From: JBOHUC01 sp050733935
Lineage (GTDB): Bacteria > Eisenbacteria > RBG-16-71-46 > DASYSL01
Length of the DNA stretch: 64,000 bases
Assembly: GCA_050733935.1 (NCBI GenBank)
Contig: JBOHUC010000008.1
Location: 1 to 64,000, forward strand
Reading direction: 5' to 3'
Shown here: piece after piece, positions 1 through 7,953 of the stretch
How positions within the stretch are numbered: the stretch's first letter is position 1
Layout: each line of letters opens with the position of its first letter
Program-made: the position numbers and the translations under genes
Notes under the pieces: model-generated
Database searches by the model: none
Seen by the model: only the letters and a program-made list of their open reading frames with translations
Told to the model about the DNA's origin: nothing

Positions 1-667
1 GGCTCCACCGCCGCGGCTCGCGCACTCACCATGATCGCCGCGGCGATCAGATTGAGCGCGGCCGCAGCCCAGAGGCTCCCGCGCACGCCGATCGCAGGCA
101 GGAGCCCGAATCCCGCGAGCGCACATCCGAGTGCCGCGCCGAGCGTGTTGAGCGCGTAGAGCCCCGCGATCGAAAAGCCGATCCGGTCGGCGGTCCGAAC
201 GAACTGCCGGGCGAAGAGCGGAAGCGTGGCCCCCATGAGAAGCGTGGGCGGAAGCAGGAGGATCGCGATCAACCCCGCGCGCGCACCCCACAGGAGTGGG
301 GACCCGGCCGGCAGCGATCGGTAGAGCCCGCCGTAGAGACCCTCGACCATGTCGAACGCAAGCGGAGTGAGGACGACGAGAATCGCGAGCGCAACCTCGA
401 GCAGCGCGCACACGAGGAGCGGCCGGCGCACCCGTTCCGAAAGCCGGCCCGACACCGCACCGCCGATCGCAAGCCCGAGAAAGAACACCATGAGCACGGT
501 GCTCAAGGCGTGGGTGGTGGAGCCGAACACGAGCGAGGAGCGGCGGATCCAGGCAATCTCGTCGATCAGCCCCGCCGCCCCCGAGAGGACGAGCCCCAGA
601 AGGATGTATCCGAGTGTCGGGCCGGAAGATGACGGAGGGTCTGCGTGAGGGGACCGCGGGCGGCTCA
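1..667 (-). CDS. Fused MFS/spermidine synthase-like membrane protein (N-terminal part, cut by window edge)
   Basis: Reading leftward from an ATG at 667, an open frame runs without a stop to base 1, giving the first 222 residues. It holds about six hydrophobic segments (near residues 18-38, 54-75, 83-100, 128-150, 165-190 and 195-212). The opening (LSGAAGLIDEIAW, then VFGST..ALSTVLMVFFLGLAIGG) is the signature of the membrane half of fused MFS/spermidine synthase proteins. In that family a SpeE-like methyltransferase fold follows; it would lie left of this window and cannot be checked. Substrate unknown; polyamine or S-adenosyl chemistry is possible but not shown. The start lies back to back with the promoter region of the rightward gene at 751. 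Confidence 0.8.
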
Positions 668-685
668 TGGTCGTCTCCGGTGCGC

Positions 686-713
686 TTGCGGCAGGTCGGA
701 CCGGGAGTATACT
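686..713 (+). promoter_or_regulatory. Candidate sigma70-type promoter for the secreted protein at 751
   Basis: TTGCGG at 686-691 and TATACT at 708-713 are separated by 16 bases. Transcription would begin near 720, leaving a leader of about 30 bases before the ATG at 751, which has GGAG at 740-743. This spacing argues against the upstream ATGs at 667 and 721 being the real start. Confidence 0.5.
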
Positions 714-750
714 CCTTGGCATGTCGCCCCCCGATTTCCGGAGCCGAAGC

Positions 751-1599
751 ATGCGCGCGGTGATGGCCGCCGTGCTCGCGCTTGCGATCGCCGTCCTGCC
801 GGCTCCGATCGTCCACGCGCAGAACCTGCTCACGAACGGCAGTTTCGAGCTCGGGCCCGATCCCGGGATGGCGATGCCCGTTCCCATGGGCTCGACCGCG
901 ATTCCGGGGTGGGTCGTGATGGTGGACGCGCTCGACTACGTCGGCGGGCAATGGAACGCCGTGCACGGAACACGCAGCATCGCGCTCAACGGCACGAATC
1001 CCGCCGGTATCCAGCAGACGTTCCCGACCGTTTCCGACGCGAACTACACGGTGCACTTCTTCATGGCGGGCGACGCGTTTTCGAATCCCATCCTCAAGCA
1101 CATGCGCGTGTCCGCCGCGGGCCAGTCCCAGGACTACGAGTTCGACGCCGGACACTCGTGGCCGTGGGAGCTCGGATGGCTCGAGAAGACGTTCGCCTTC
1201 ACGGCGTCGGGCACCTCGACCACGCTCCTGTTCACGAGCCTCGACGCGGGGGACACGGGGCCCACGCTCGACAGCGTGGTCGTGCTCGGTCCCACGCTGC
1301 TCGGCGATCCCGACCGGCCCGGGCCCGATTTCAACATGGCCCCGCCGGCTCCGAATCCGACGCGACGTTCCATGACCATCTCGTACGTCGTCCCGACGCG
1401 AACCTCCGTTCGGGTGAGCGTGTTCGACGCGCGCGGCCGCGAGGTCGCCGTGCTCGCGAATTCCGTGCACGAGCCGGGGCCGTACTTCCGCACGTGGGAC
1501 GCGGCCGCGGAGCGGGGAACGGTGGCCCCGGGCCTGTACCTGATCCGGCTCTCCGCGCCGGGAATCTCGCTCGTTCGCAAGGCCGCCGTGATTCCGTAA
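751..1599 (+). CDS. Secreted DUF642/choice-of-anchor-like protein with FlgD-type C-terminal tail
   Basis: 282 residues. The ATG at 751 is chosen because GGAG sits 7 bases upstream and a clean signal peptide follows, ending at VHAQ near residue 24. The mature N-terminus (NLLTNGSFELGPDPG, then IPGWVV..DALDYVGGQW...G.RSIALNG) matches the DUF642 / choice-of-anchor C type of carbohydrate-binding-like beta-sandwich. From about residue 201 (PNPTRRSMTISY ... VSVFDARGREV ... GPYFRTWDA ... APGLYLIRL) it is a FlgD-like Ig tail, used in FCB bacteria for type IX secretion or surface anchoring. Probably a cell-surface adhesin or matrix protein; the ligand is unknown. Confidence 0.75.
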   Translation: MRAVMAAVLALAIAVLPAPIVHAQNLLTNGSFELGPDPGMAMPVPMGSTAIPGWVVMVDALDYVGGQWNAVHGTRSIALNGTNPAGIQQTFPTVSDANYTVHFFMAGDAFSNPILKHMRVSAAGQSQDYEFDAGHSWPWELGWLEKTFAFTASGTSTTLLFTSLDAGDTGPTLDSVVVLGPTLLGDPDRPGPDFNMAPPAPNPTRRSMTISYVVPTRTSVRVSVFDARGREVAVLANSVHEPGPYFRTWDAAAERGTVAPGLYLIRLSAPGISLVRKAAVIP

Positions 1600-1672
1600 G
1601 CGCCCGGACGTCGGGCCACCATCGATCCGCCCCCAGACCGTGCTGGCTTCCCGATTTCGAAAGGTCCCACCG

Positions 1673-2671
1673 ATGCGCTGTCGCACCTCGTCGATCCGGA
1701 TCGCGCTCGCGTTCACGCTGCTCACGCTCCTTCGAATCGCGGTTCCCGCGCCTTCGGCCGAGGCGGCGTGCGGGGCGGAGATGTGCACGCTCGACCTCAG
1801 GGGCCCCGAGGCGAGCCTGGGCCGCTACTCGATCGACTTTGCGTATCAGCACATCAACCAGGACGACGTGCGCGTCGGAACCGAGCCCGGCTTCGTCGGC
1901 GAGATTCCCGCCCATCACAACGAGATCCAGACCGAGACGGACGGCTGGTCAGTGACCGGTCGGGCATTCGTCTCGCCTCTTCTTTCGCTGAGCGCGACGC
2001 TGCCGTACATGAACCGGATGCACCGCCACGAGCACGAGCACGCGCCGGGCGTCTATGAGGAGGTGCGGTGGGACTACTCGGGCTTCGGGGACCTCATGCT
2101 CCTGAGCTACTGGTCCCCGCGTGCGTTCGTGAAGGACCCGTACGCGCTCGCGCTCCAGGCGGGCGTCAAGCTCCCGACCGGACGAAAGAACGTGCCCGAG
2201 GTGGACGGCGAGCAGCCCGAGCCCATGGCGCGCCCGAGCACGGGGTCGTTCGACGTGATGGCCGGCGTCCAGGTCCGGCGCACCTTCAACACGCGCACGT
2301 TCTCGGGCGAGACCGTGCCCGTTCCGTTCGCGATCGGGGTCACCGGTCGCCTGAACGGACATGGCACGCAGGACTACCAGGCCGGGCACGAGTTCCTCAC
2401 GAATCTCTCGGGCGGCTGGGCTTTGACGCCTGCAGTCACGTTTCTGGGGCAGGTCAACTTGCGTATCCGCGGGGAGGACGATCCGGGCACGACGGGAGAC
2501 GAGCCCGGCAACACGGGGGGAACGGCGATTTACGGGACGCCGGGACTCCGGGTCGCGTTCGGGCGCGCGGCCGCGTACGGCTACTACCAGATGCGCTTGT
2601 ACGAGGACGTGAACGGAATCCAGATCACGTCGCCGGCCCATCTCATGGTGGGAATGAACTACCTGTTCTGA
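1673..2671 (+). CDS. Outer-membrane beta-barrel protein (MetA-pathway/transporter-like)
   Basis: 332 residues, starting at ATG 1673, from which a signal peptide runs to AEA near residue 30. The mature protein has alternating amphipathic strands with many Tyr, Gly and aromatic positions and ends in a terminal Phe (GMNYLF), as outer-membrane barrels do. The pattern SLSATLPYMNR ... GFGDLMLLSYW ... ALQAGVKLPTG is typical of the family annotated as putative MetA-pathway of phenol degradation or generic transporter. A His-rich loop (MHRHEHEHAPG) could bind a metal. It converges with a cupredoxin-like lipoprotein at 2691, so a copper-related role is possible but only inferred. Confidence 0.7.
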   Translation: MRCRTSSIRIALAFTLLTLLRIAVPAPSAEAACGAEMCTLDLRGPEASLGRYSIDFAYQHINQDDVRVGTEPGFVGEIPAHHNEIQTETDGWSVTGRAFVSPLLSLSATLPYMNRMHRHEHEHAPGVYEEVRWDYSGFGDLMLLSYWSPRAFVKDPYALALQAGVKLPTGRKNVPEVDGEQPEPMARPSTGSFDVMAGVQVRRTFNTRTFSGETVPVPFAIGVTGRLNGHGTQDYQAGHEFLTNLSGGWALTPAVTFLGQVNLRIRGEDDPGTTGDEPGNTGGTAIYGTPGLRVAFGRAAAYGYYQMRLYEDVNGIQITSPAHLMVGMNYLF

Positions 2672-2690
2672 TCGGGGCGGCCTCCGGCGC

Positions 2691-3380
2691 CTAGTGCCCG
2701 AAGTCGATCTGCGCGGGCTCCTTCTTCGACACTTCCACTTTCCGCGTTCGATTTCCAATCAGGGGATGCCAAGCGCGCACGAGATACGTGCCGGGCGGCA
2801 CGTCATCGAGCACGAACCGGCCATCGGGATCCGGGCGCGTGTGCCAGCGGTCGGGGGCCACGACGACGAACGCGAGCTCCTTCTCGTGCAGCTCGCAGAA
2901 GATGTGGTAGATCCCGGTCTCCTCGAACTTCATCTCACGCGTCTGCCCGGGCGCGTATCGGCCGAGGTCGAACGGGCGCGGCGTCGAGACGCAGAACGCG
3001 TTGTGGAAGATGTGGTCGTGGTTCTCGAATTCGACGATCGTGCCCGGCTCGATCACGAGCACGCGCGGCACGAACCGCCCGCCCGCCTGAACGATGCTCG
3101 CACGCGCTTCTCCGCGCGACCCGCGCGACCCATCCTGCGGCCAGGCCATGACGACCGCATCCATCGTGTCGCGTGCGCCGCCCCTGCCTGGGGTCTCCGC
3201 GCTCGCTTTCGCGAGACCGCGCTCCGAGGGAATCCGGAGCCGTCCTTCGATCGAGCTCGTGCTCGCGCATCCGGCGACGAACGCAAGCGCGAGCGCAATC
3301 CCCGAAAGCTCGAGGACTCGTCGCGCCAACGCGCCGCTCTTCGATGGCGAGTGGAAGGTTCCCCTGCCGTCTCTCCGCAT
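2691..3380 (-). CDS. Lipoprotein with cupredoxin-like domain and carboxypeptidase-regulatory-like domain
   Basis: 229 residues with a lipobox FVAGC (Cys38), so probably membrane-anchored after lipidation. Residues about 95-175 resemble a plastocyanin/amicyanin-type cupredoxin: EPGTIVEFENHDHIFHN gives His126 and IYHIFCELH gives Cys162 and His165. The axial Met expected shortly after the second His is absent (EKELAF instead), so the copper site may be atypical or lost. Residues about 183-229 (PDPDGRFVLDDVPPGTYLVRAWHP) form a carboxypeptidase-regulatory-like beta-sandwich. Such proteins occur with cytochromes and methylamine-type redox systems, but no such genes lie next to it; YebC is 61 bases upstream on the same strand. 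Confidence 0.72.
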   Translation of the reverse strand: MRRDGRGTFHSPSKSGALARRVLELSGIALALAFVAGCASTSSIEGRLRIPSERGLAKASAETPGRGGARDTMDAVVMAWPQDGSRGSRGEARASIVQAGGRFVPRVLVIEPGTIVEFENHDHIFHNAFCVSTPRPFDLGRYAPGQTREMKFEETGIYHIFCELHEKELAFVVVAPDRWHTRPDPDGRFVLDDVPPGTYLVRAWHPLIGNRTRKVEVSKKEPAQIDFGH

Positions 3381-3441
3381 CCTTCATCCCCCCGCTCGGG
3401 ATATCGGCAGGGGGGGCGGGAGATTGAGCCTGGGCTACGGG

Positions 3442-4164
3442 TCAGGTCAGGTTGTGGAACACCTTCTGGACATCCTCGTCCTGCTCGAGGAGATCCACGA
3501 GCTTGAGCGCCTCGGTCGCCCTGTCCTCGGCGAGCTGGACGGGGGTCTGCGGGATGTATTCGGACTCTGCGGAGAGGGGCGTGATCCCGCGATCCTCGAG
3601 CGCCTTCTGGAGGCGACCGAAGTCGGCGAAGGTGCACCGGATGACGAGCTGCGCCTCGCCCTTCTCGCCGGTGCTCTCCCCCATCTCCTCGAGGCCGTGA
3701 TCGATGAGGTCGAGCTCGAGCGCTTCCGCATCGACGCCGTCGGGGTTCAGGCGGAACACGCCCATCCGCTTGAACATGAATCCGACGCTTCCGCTCGCGC
3801 CCATGTTGCCGCCGCCCTTGTTGAACGCGTTGCGGACGTTCGCGACCGTGCGTGTGGGGTTGTCGGTCGCGGCTTCGACCAGGACGGCCACTCCGTGCGG
3901 ACCGTAGCCTTCGTAGATGATCTCCGCGTAGTCGGCGACATCCTGCCCCGAGGCGCGCTTGATCGCGGCCTCGACCTTGTCCTTCGGCATGTTCACGGCG
4001 CGCGCGTTCTGGATGATGCGGCGGAGCGAGGGATTGTTGTCGGGATTCGGCCCGGCCGCCTTGACGGCGATCGTGATTTCCTTCCCGATGCGCGCGAAGG
4101 CCTTCGACATCTTGTCCCAGCGGGCGAACATCGTGGCCTTGCGCGTTTCGAAGATGCGACCCAT
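3442..4164 (-). CDS. yebC: YebC/PmpR family protein (TACO1-like)
   Basis: 240 residues, the usual length for this family. The N-terminus ([29 protein letters not shown]) and core ([18 protein letters not shown], then [37 protein letters not shown]) are diagnostic. YebC proteins were first described as transcriptional regulators and some act on translation through stalled ribosomes; which applies here cannot be read from sequence. AAGGAGGGGC lies directly upstream of the ATG at 4164. It follows the DUF2950 gene by 41 bases on the same strand and may share its transcript. Confidence 0.95.
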   Translation of the reverse strand: MGRIFETRKATMFARWDKMSKAFARIGKEITIAVKAAGPNPDNNPSLRRIIQNARAVNMPKDKVEAAIKRASGQDVADYAEIIYEGYGPHGVAVLVEAATDNPTRTVANVRNAFNKGGGNMGASGSVGFMFKRMGVFRLNPDGVDAEALELDLIDHGLEEMGESTGEKGEAQLVIRCTFADFGRLQKALEDRGITPLSAESEYIPQTPVQLAEDRATEALKLVDLLEQDEDVQKVFHNLT

Positions 4165-4205
4165 GCCCCTCCTTTCGGCTCGTGAGACGAGCCGTGATCC
4201 CGGAC

Positions 4206-5165
4206 CTAGTCCACTTCGTCTTCGGTTTCTTCCAGTGCCACGCGGAGGTCGTCGATCACGCGATTCCAGCTCGAGTCAGGATCGTAGGCCGTGAGCGCCG
4301 ACGCGACGGATTCGGTGGACGGGCCGAGGTCGCGCTCGTAGACCTCGCCCAGCTGATTGACGATGAACGTCTTGATTCCGGTGACGCCGTATTGCGCCGG
4401 ATACGCGACGAGGGCGAAGCCTCCGAGCACGTCGTTGCCGACCCTGTAGTCGCGCGCGCCGCCGCGGGCGTGCGAGCCCTGGGCAGTGAGCACGCGGAAC
4501 CAGTAGCCGGCGAGCGGCTCGGGCTTCCCGCCGGGGACCACCTCGCCGCGCGCGGCCAGCGCTCCGAACGGACCGATGAGGCTCTCCTCCTCGCCGTCGT
4601 CCGTGCTCCAGTAGAGGCCGTCGCGCTTTCCCGCTGTGGAGACGATCTTCGGCGAGTACTCGAGGATCCCATCGTCGTCGTAGTCGTCCGAGGAGTATTC
4701 GAGCTGCGCATCGACGTACCCCACGCAGGCGGCCATCGCGAACAGCTCGTTCCGTCCAATGCGGCGTGCGTGAAGCTCTTCGAGACCGGCCTTTCCGTCG
4801 AACCGCCACTTGGTCCCGTGCGGAACGAGCGGCGCGGGGAACGGCCATTCGGCTTCGCCCAGGTACCAGATCTTGTGTCCGGGAACGGTCGGATCGGGCT
4901 CGATCGTCGACTGCCGCTTCGCGGCCCGCACCGCCGCGGCCCGCACGGCGCCTTCGTCGGCCCTCTTCACGTCTTCGACGAACGCGGCGCGCAGATCCTT
5001 CCCGACGATCGACTCGACCGCTTTCCGATCACCCTTCTCGATCGCCTGGACGAGTGCGATGACCGCCGCTTCGGGAGTGTCGAACGACTTCTCGGCCGAA
5101 GTGACAGCCGGAAGGATCGCGCCGAGCGCGATCGCACCCGCGGCCAAAACCCGGGCCCGGATCAT
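4206..5165 (-). CDS. Secreted DUF2950 family protein
   Basis: 319 residues from the ATG at 5165, which overlaps the stop codon of the DUF3300 gene as ATGA. A signal peptide ends near ILPAVTSAE, then [25 protein letters not shown] opens the DUF2950 fold. Family-typical stretches include [25 protein letters not shown]-like [22 protein letters not shown] and [16 protein letters not shown]. Function is unknown. DUF2950 and DUF3300 genes are frequent neighbours, and here translation looks coupled, which supports a joint role in the envelope. Confidence 0.85.
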   Translation of the reverse strand: MIRARVLAAGAIALGAILPAVTSAEKSFDTPEAAVIALVQAIEKGDRKAVESIVGKDLRAAFVEDVKRADEGAVRAAAVRAAKRQSTIEPDPTVPGHKIWYLGEAEWPFPAPLVPHGTKWRFDGKAGLEELHARRIGRNELFAMAACVGYVDAQLEYSSDDYDDDGILEYSPKIVSTAGKRDGLYWSTDDGEEESLIGPFGALAARGEVVPGGKPEPLAGYWFRVLTAQGSHARGGARDYRVGNDVLGGFALVAYPAQYGVTGIKTFIVNQLGEVYERDLGPSTESVASALTAYDPDSSWNRVIDDLRVALEETEDEVD

Positions 5166-6400
5166 CGCCGACCTCCTGCCCGGTGGGCGCCGCCGCCTGT
5201 CTGTGCACTGGTCGCGCCGCTCGCGCGGCCGCGGTTTGCGGCCGACTGTTCCTTCCGGCCGTTCTGCGAGCCGCTGAAGCCCGTCGAGGTCGAGGCCGAG
5301 CTCGCAGGCTTCGAGTAGCCGCGCGCGGCCGATCCGGCGTCGGTCTTCTGCCGGGTGGCTCCCGAGGTTTGGGCCGTGTTCGTGGCCGGCGCACGATTGG
5401 CGGTCGTGCCGGCGGTCGTGCCAGCGGTCGCGCGATCGCCGGTCCCCGTGCTGCCGACGTTGTTCCGGTTGACGTTCGTGTTGTTGACGTTGTTCCGGTT
5501 GATGTTCGTGTTGTTCACGTTGATGTTGTTCACGTTCACGTTGACGTTGCGATTGACGTAGACCGGCGGCGGATACGGCGGATGGTAGTAGCCCCGGTTG
5601 TACCAGGTCCGGCCCCACGCACCGTTGTGGATGACCACCGTGCTCGAGCCCCAGTAGAAGCCGCAGCCGCCGTACCAGTTGTCGTCGCACATCTCGGCAA
5701 CCGCGACTCCGGCCACGAATCCCATGAGGAGTGCCGCTCCGGTGCCGCTCCCGCCGGACGAGGACGAGGACGAGGTGCTCGGGGCCGGCGCGGGCTCGTA
5801 AATGACGGCCGGATCGTACGTCGGAACGTAGATGACCTGCGGGTCCGTCGGCTGAATCTCGATCGCCCCGTCCTTGGTCTCGACCTTGAGCTTGTCGTTG
5901 CTGTTCAGGTTGCCGGCGTCCTTGGCCTTCTTGCGCATGCGCTGGACCGAGTCCATGACGTCGCCGCGCTGGGCCAGGACCGCGTTCCCGAGTTGCTGGA
6001 GATTCGTGCTGCTGCGCGACAGTGTCTCGAGCACGGTCGGAAACGGCACGAGCGCCTGCACGCTCGGGTCCCAGGGGAATTTCGCTTCGGACATCGCGGT
6101 CGCGAGCGCCTCGCCGTGCTGGTCCTTGTGCGCCTGCGCCCAGGTGTTCGCTTCCATCACCTCGTCGGGAAACGTGGCCGCGCTCATGACCTGGGCGAGG
6201 ATGGGATCAGGATAGAGCGCGATCGGTGCGGTCAGGTTGTCGAGCTGCGATGCGGAGAGCTTCGGCGGAGCGTCCTCGGCCAGGGACGGAGGGATCGCGA
6301 TGCCGCACGCAGCGAGAACGGCAAGGACGACCAGGCCCGCCCGCAGCCATCGGGGCCGAACGGCCGGGAACGCTGCGCGGGAAGTCGCGGGGTGACGCAT
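5162..6400 (-). CDS. Exported DUF3300 family protein with Asn-rich repeat region
   Basis: 412 residues from the ATG at 6400, chosen over the in-frame ATGs at 6412 and 6421 because GGAGG lies 5 bases before it. The N-terminus is a hydrophobic export signal. LAAC near residue 30 would fit a lipobox, while SLAED a few residues later would fit signal peptidase I, so anchoring is uncertain. The DUF3300 domain follows (LTAPIALYPDPILAQVMSAATFPDEV ... DPSVQALVPFPTVLE ... VIYVPTYDPAVIYEP). A Ser/Gly stretch, a small hydrophobic Gly/Ala segment (GAALLMGFVAGVAVAE) and an Asn-Val repeat region follow, then a low-complexity Thr/Ala/Gly tail. Function unknown. Confidence 0.85.
   Translation of the reverse strand: MRHPATSRAAFPAVRPRWLRAGLVVLAVLAACGIAIPPSLAEDAPPKLSASQLDNLTAPIALYPDPILAQVMSAATFPDEVMEANTWAQAHKDQHGEALATAMSEAKFPWDPSVQALVPFPTVLETLSRSSTNLQQLGNAVLAQRGDVMDSVQRMRKKAKDAGNLNSNDKLKVETKDGAIEIQPTDPQVIYVPTYDPAVIYEPAPAPSTSSSSSSGGSGTGAALLMGFVAGVAVAEMCDDNWYGGCGFYWGSSTVVIHNGAWGRTWYNRGYYHPPYPPPVYVNRNVNVNVNNINVNNTNINRNNVNNTNVNRNNVGSTGTGDRATAGTTAGTTANRAPATNTAQTSGATRQKTDAGSAARGYSKPASSASTSTGFSGSQNGRKEQSAANRGRASGATSAQTGGGAHRAGGRR
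5452..5558 (-). repeat. Asn-rich coding repeat inside the DUF3300 gene
   Basis: The DNA is a run of GTT-rich triplets (on the + strand) that translate leftward as alternating Val/Asn, Ile/Asn, Thr/Asn and Arg/Asn, with units such as NVNNTNINR and NNVNNTNVNR. The repeat is imperfect at the DNA level, and in frame throughout. Confidence 0.8.
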
Positions 6401-6519
6401 GCGAGCCTCCATTGCTTTCATGCGGAGGGAGCGATTGGGATGGTGAACGGCGGAATCATAGCGGAAACCTCGCAGGGCCGCCATGCGTAGGAACCACACC
6501 CTCGAACCCCGGAGGACCT

Positions 6520-7944
6520 GTGACGTTCCGAATCCATCGAAGATCGTGGTGGTGCACTGTGTCCCGGCGCGCGGTGTCCCTGTGCGCGGCGTCGCTGTGC
6601 GTCCTGGCCATCGCGAGCGCCCCTGCCCCCGCCGGGTCCGCCACCTTCCAGGGCGACGCGCGGTTCCTGCGGGCGGCGATCGACTCGATCCATCCGTCGC
6701 CCTATCGCGTTCATTCGCGAGCGGAGTGGGATTCTGCGGCCGGCGCGCTCGAGCGGCGTTTGCCCGGGCTCGCGGCGCCGGATGCCGTTTGCGAACTTTC
6801 GCGATTCGTCGCACTCGCCGCCGACGGTCACACGCGGCTCCAGCAGGTTCGCCTGCGCGCGCACACGCGCCCGGAGCTCGAGCCCCCGCCGGGACTCGGG
6901 TTCGAGCGGGAATTCCCGATCCAGTGTCACGCGTTCGCGGACGGTCTCTACATTCTCGATTCGGATACGGCGCGCGCGAGTCTTCGCGGAGCGCGCATCG
7001 TGGCGGTCGAGGGGAAGCCGGTCGTGGACGTCGTGCGGGCGCTCGAGCCCTTCATTCCGTCCGACAATTCCATGTGGCGGCTTCATCTCCTGCCTCAGTT
7101 CCTGCGCTCGCCGGAGTACCTGCACGCGGCCGGCGTTTCGGCCGACATCGCCTCCCCGCTCGCGCTCACGATCGAGCGCGCTCCCGGCCGCAAAGAGGAA
7201 GTGCGCGTTCCGGCCGTCGCCCGCGGCGGGGTCGCGAGCGGTTCGCGCCTGCCGGGAGAGGACACGGCCCGGCCGGTTCCGCTCTATCGAAGCCTCGAGG
7301 ACAACTATTCGATCGCGGACCTGGGCGGATCGCCCCGCATCCTCTACGTCCGCCTGCGGCAGATTCAGAATGCGGAGAAGGGGCCGACGCTCGCGCAATT
7401 CGCGGAGCGCCTCCTTGCCTACGTGGACTCGGCCGCCGTGGACCGGCTCGTGCTCGACGTGCGAGGGAACGGTGGCGGGGACAACTATCTCAATCAACCG
7501 CTCGTCCACGGACTCATCGCGAGTCGCCGCGTGAATCAGCCCGGGCACCTGTTCGTGATCACGGACCGCGGAACGTTCTCGGCCGCCGTCTCCCTCGTCG
7601 CCGACCTCGAGAGGAACACGCACGCGCTCTTCGTCGGCGAGCCGACCGGTGCGGGCCCGAACAGCTACGGGGACAGCAAGCGCGACACGCTTCCCGCGAG
7701 CGGTCTCGTGGTGCGGATCTCGGCGCTCTACTGGCAGCACTCGGATCCGCGCGATGCCCGTCCGTGGATCGCACCGGATCTTCCTGCGCCGGTTTCGTAC
7801 GCCGACTATCTCGCGCGAAAGGACCCGGCGCTCGAAATGATCCTCGCGTACCGCGTGGGGGATCAGCCGCCGGTGCGCCCGCCGAATACGAACTGGGCGC
7901 GGCCGAGTCAGGAGAGTTTTCTGACGCCCTCGATCCGCTGGTAG
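6520..7944 (+). CDS. Exported S41 family peptidase
   Basis: 474 residues from a GTG at 6520, chosen because GGAGG (6511-6515) is 4 bases upstream. A GTG further in, at VSRRAVSL, would leave a shorter signal peptide and is an alternative. A signal peptide ends near APAGSA. The C-terminal half is an S41 fold: DRLVLDVRGNGGGDN, then VITDRGTFSAAVSLVADLE with the likely nucleophile at about Ser354, then FVGEPTGAGPNSYGD. There is no clear PDZ domain and the Lys of CtpA-type enzymes is not obvious, so it belongs with tricorn/CPBP-unrelated S41 enzymes rather than photosystem-type processing proteases. Target unknown. Confidence 0.8.
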   Translation: MTFRIHRRSWWCTVSRRAVSLCAASLCVLAIASAPAPAGSATFQGDARFLRAAIDSIHPSPYRVHSRAEWDSAAGALERRLPGLAAPDAVCELSRFVALAADGHTRLQQVRLRAHTRPELEPPPGLGFEREFPIQCHAFADGLYILDSDTARASLRGARIVAVEGKPVVDVVRALEPFIPSDNSMWRLHLLPQFLRSPEYLHAAGVSADIASPLALTIERAPGRKEEVRVPAVARGGVASGSRLPGEDTARPVPLYRSLEDNYSIADLGGSPRILYVRLRQIQNAEKGPTLAQFAERLLAYVDSAAVDRLVLDVRGNGGGDNYLNQPLVHGLIASRRVNQPGHLFVITDRGTFSAAVSLVADLERNTHALFVGEPTGAGPNSYGDSKRDTLPASGLVVRISALYWQHSDPRDARPWIAPDLPAPVSYADYLARKDPALEMILAYRVGDQPPVRPPNTNWARPSQESFLTPSIRW

Positions 7945-7953
7945 CCGACCACG

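Noticed and set aside
667..750. ATG codons at 667 and 721 as starts of the DUF642-like gene
   Set aside because: Both precede or abut the candidate promoter and lack ribosome-binding sites; 751 has GGAG and a proper signal peptide.
645..1955. Long Arg/His-rich open frame on the + strand
   Set aside because: Shadow of the secreted protein (751) and barrel (1673) genes, whose frames show signal peptides and family motifs; this one has neither.
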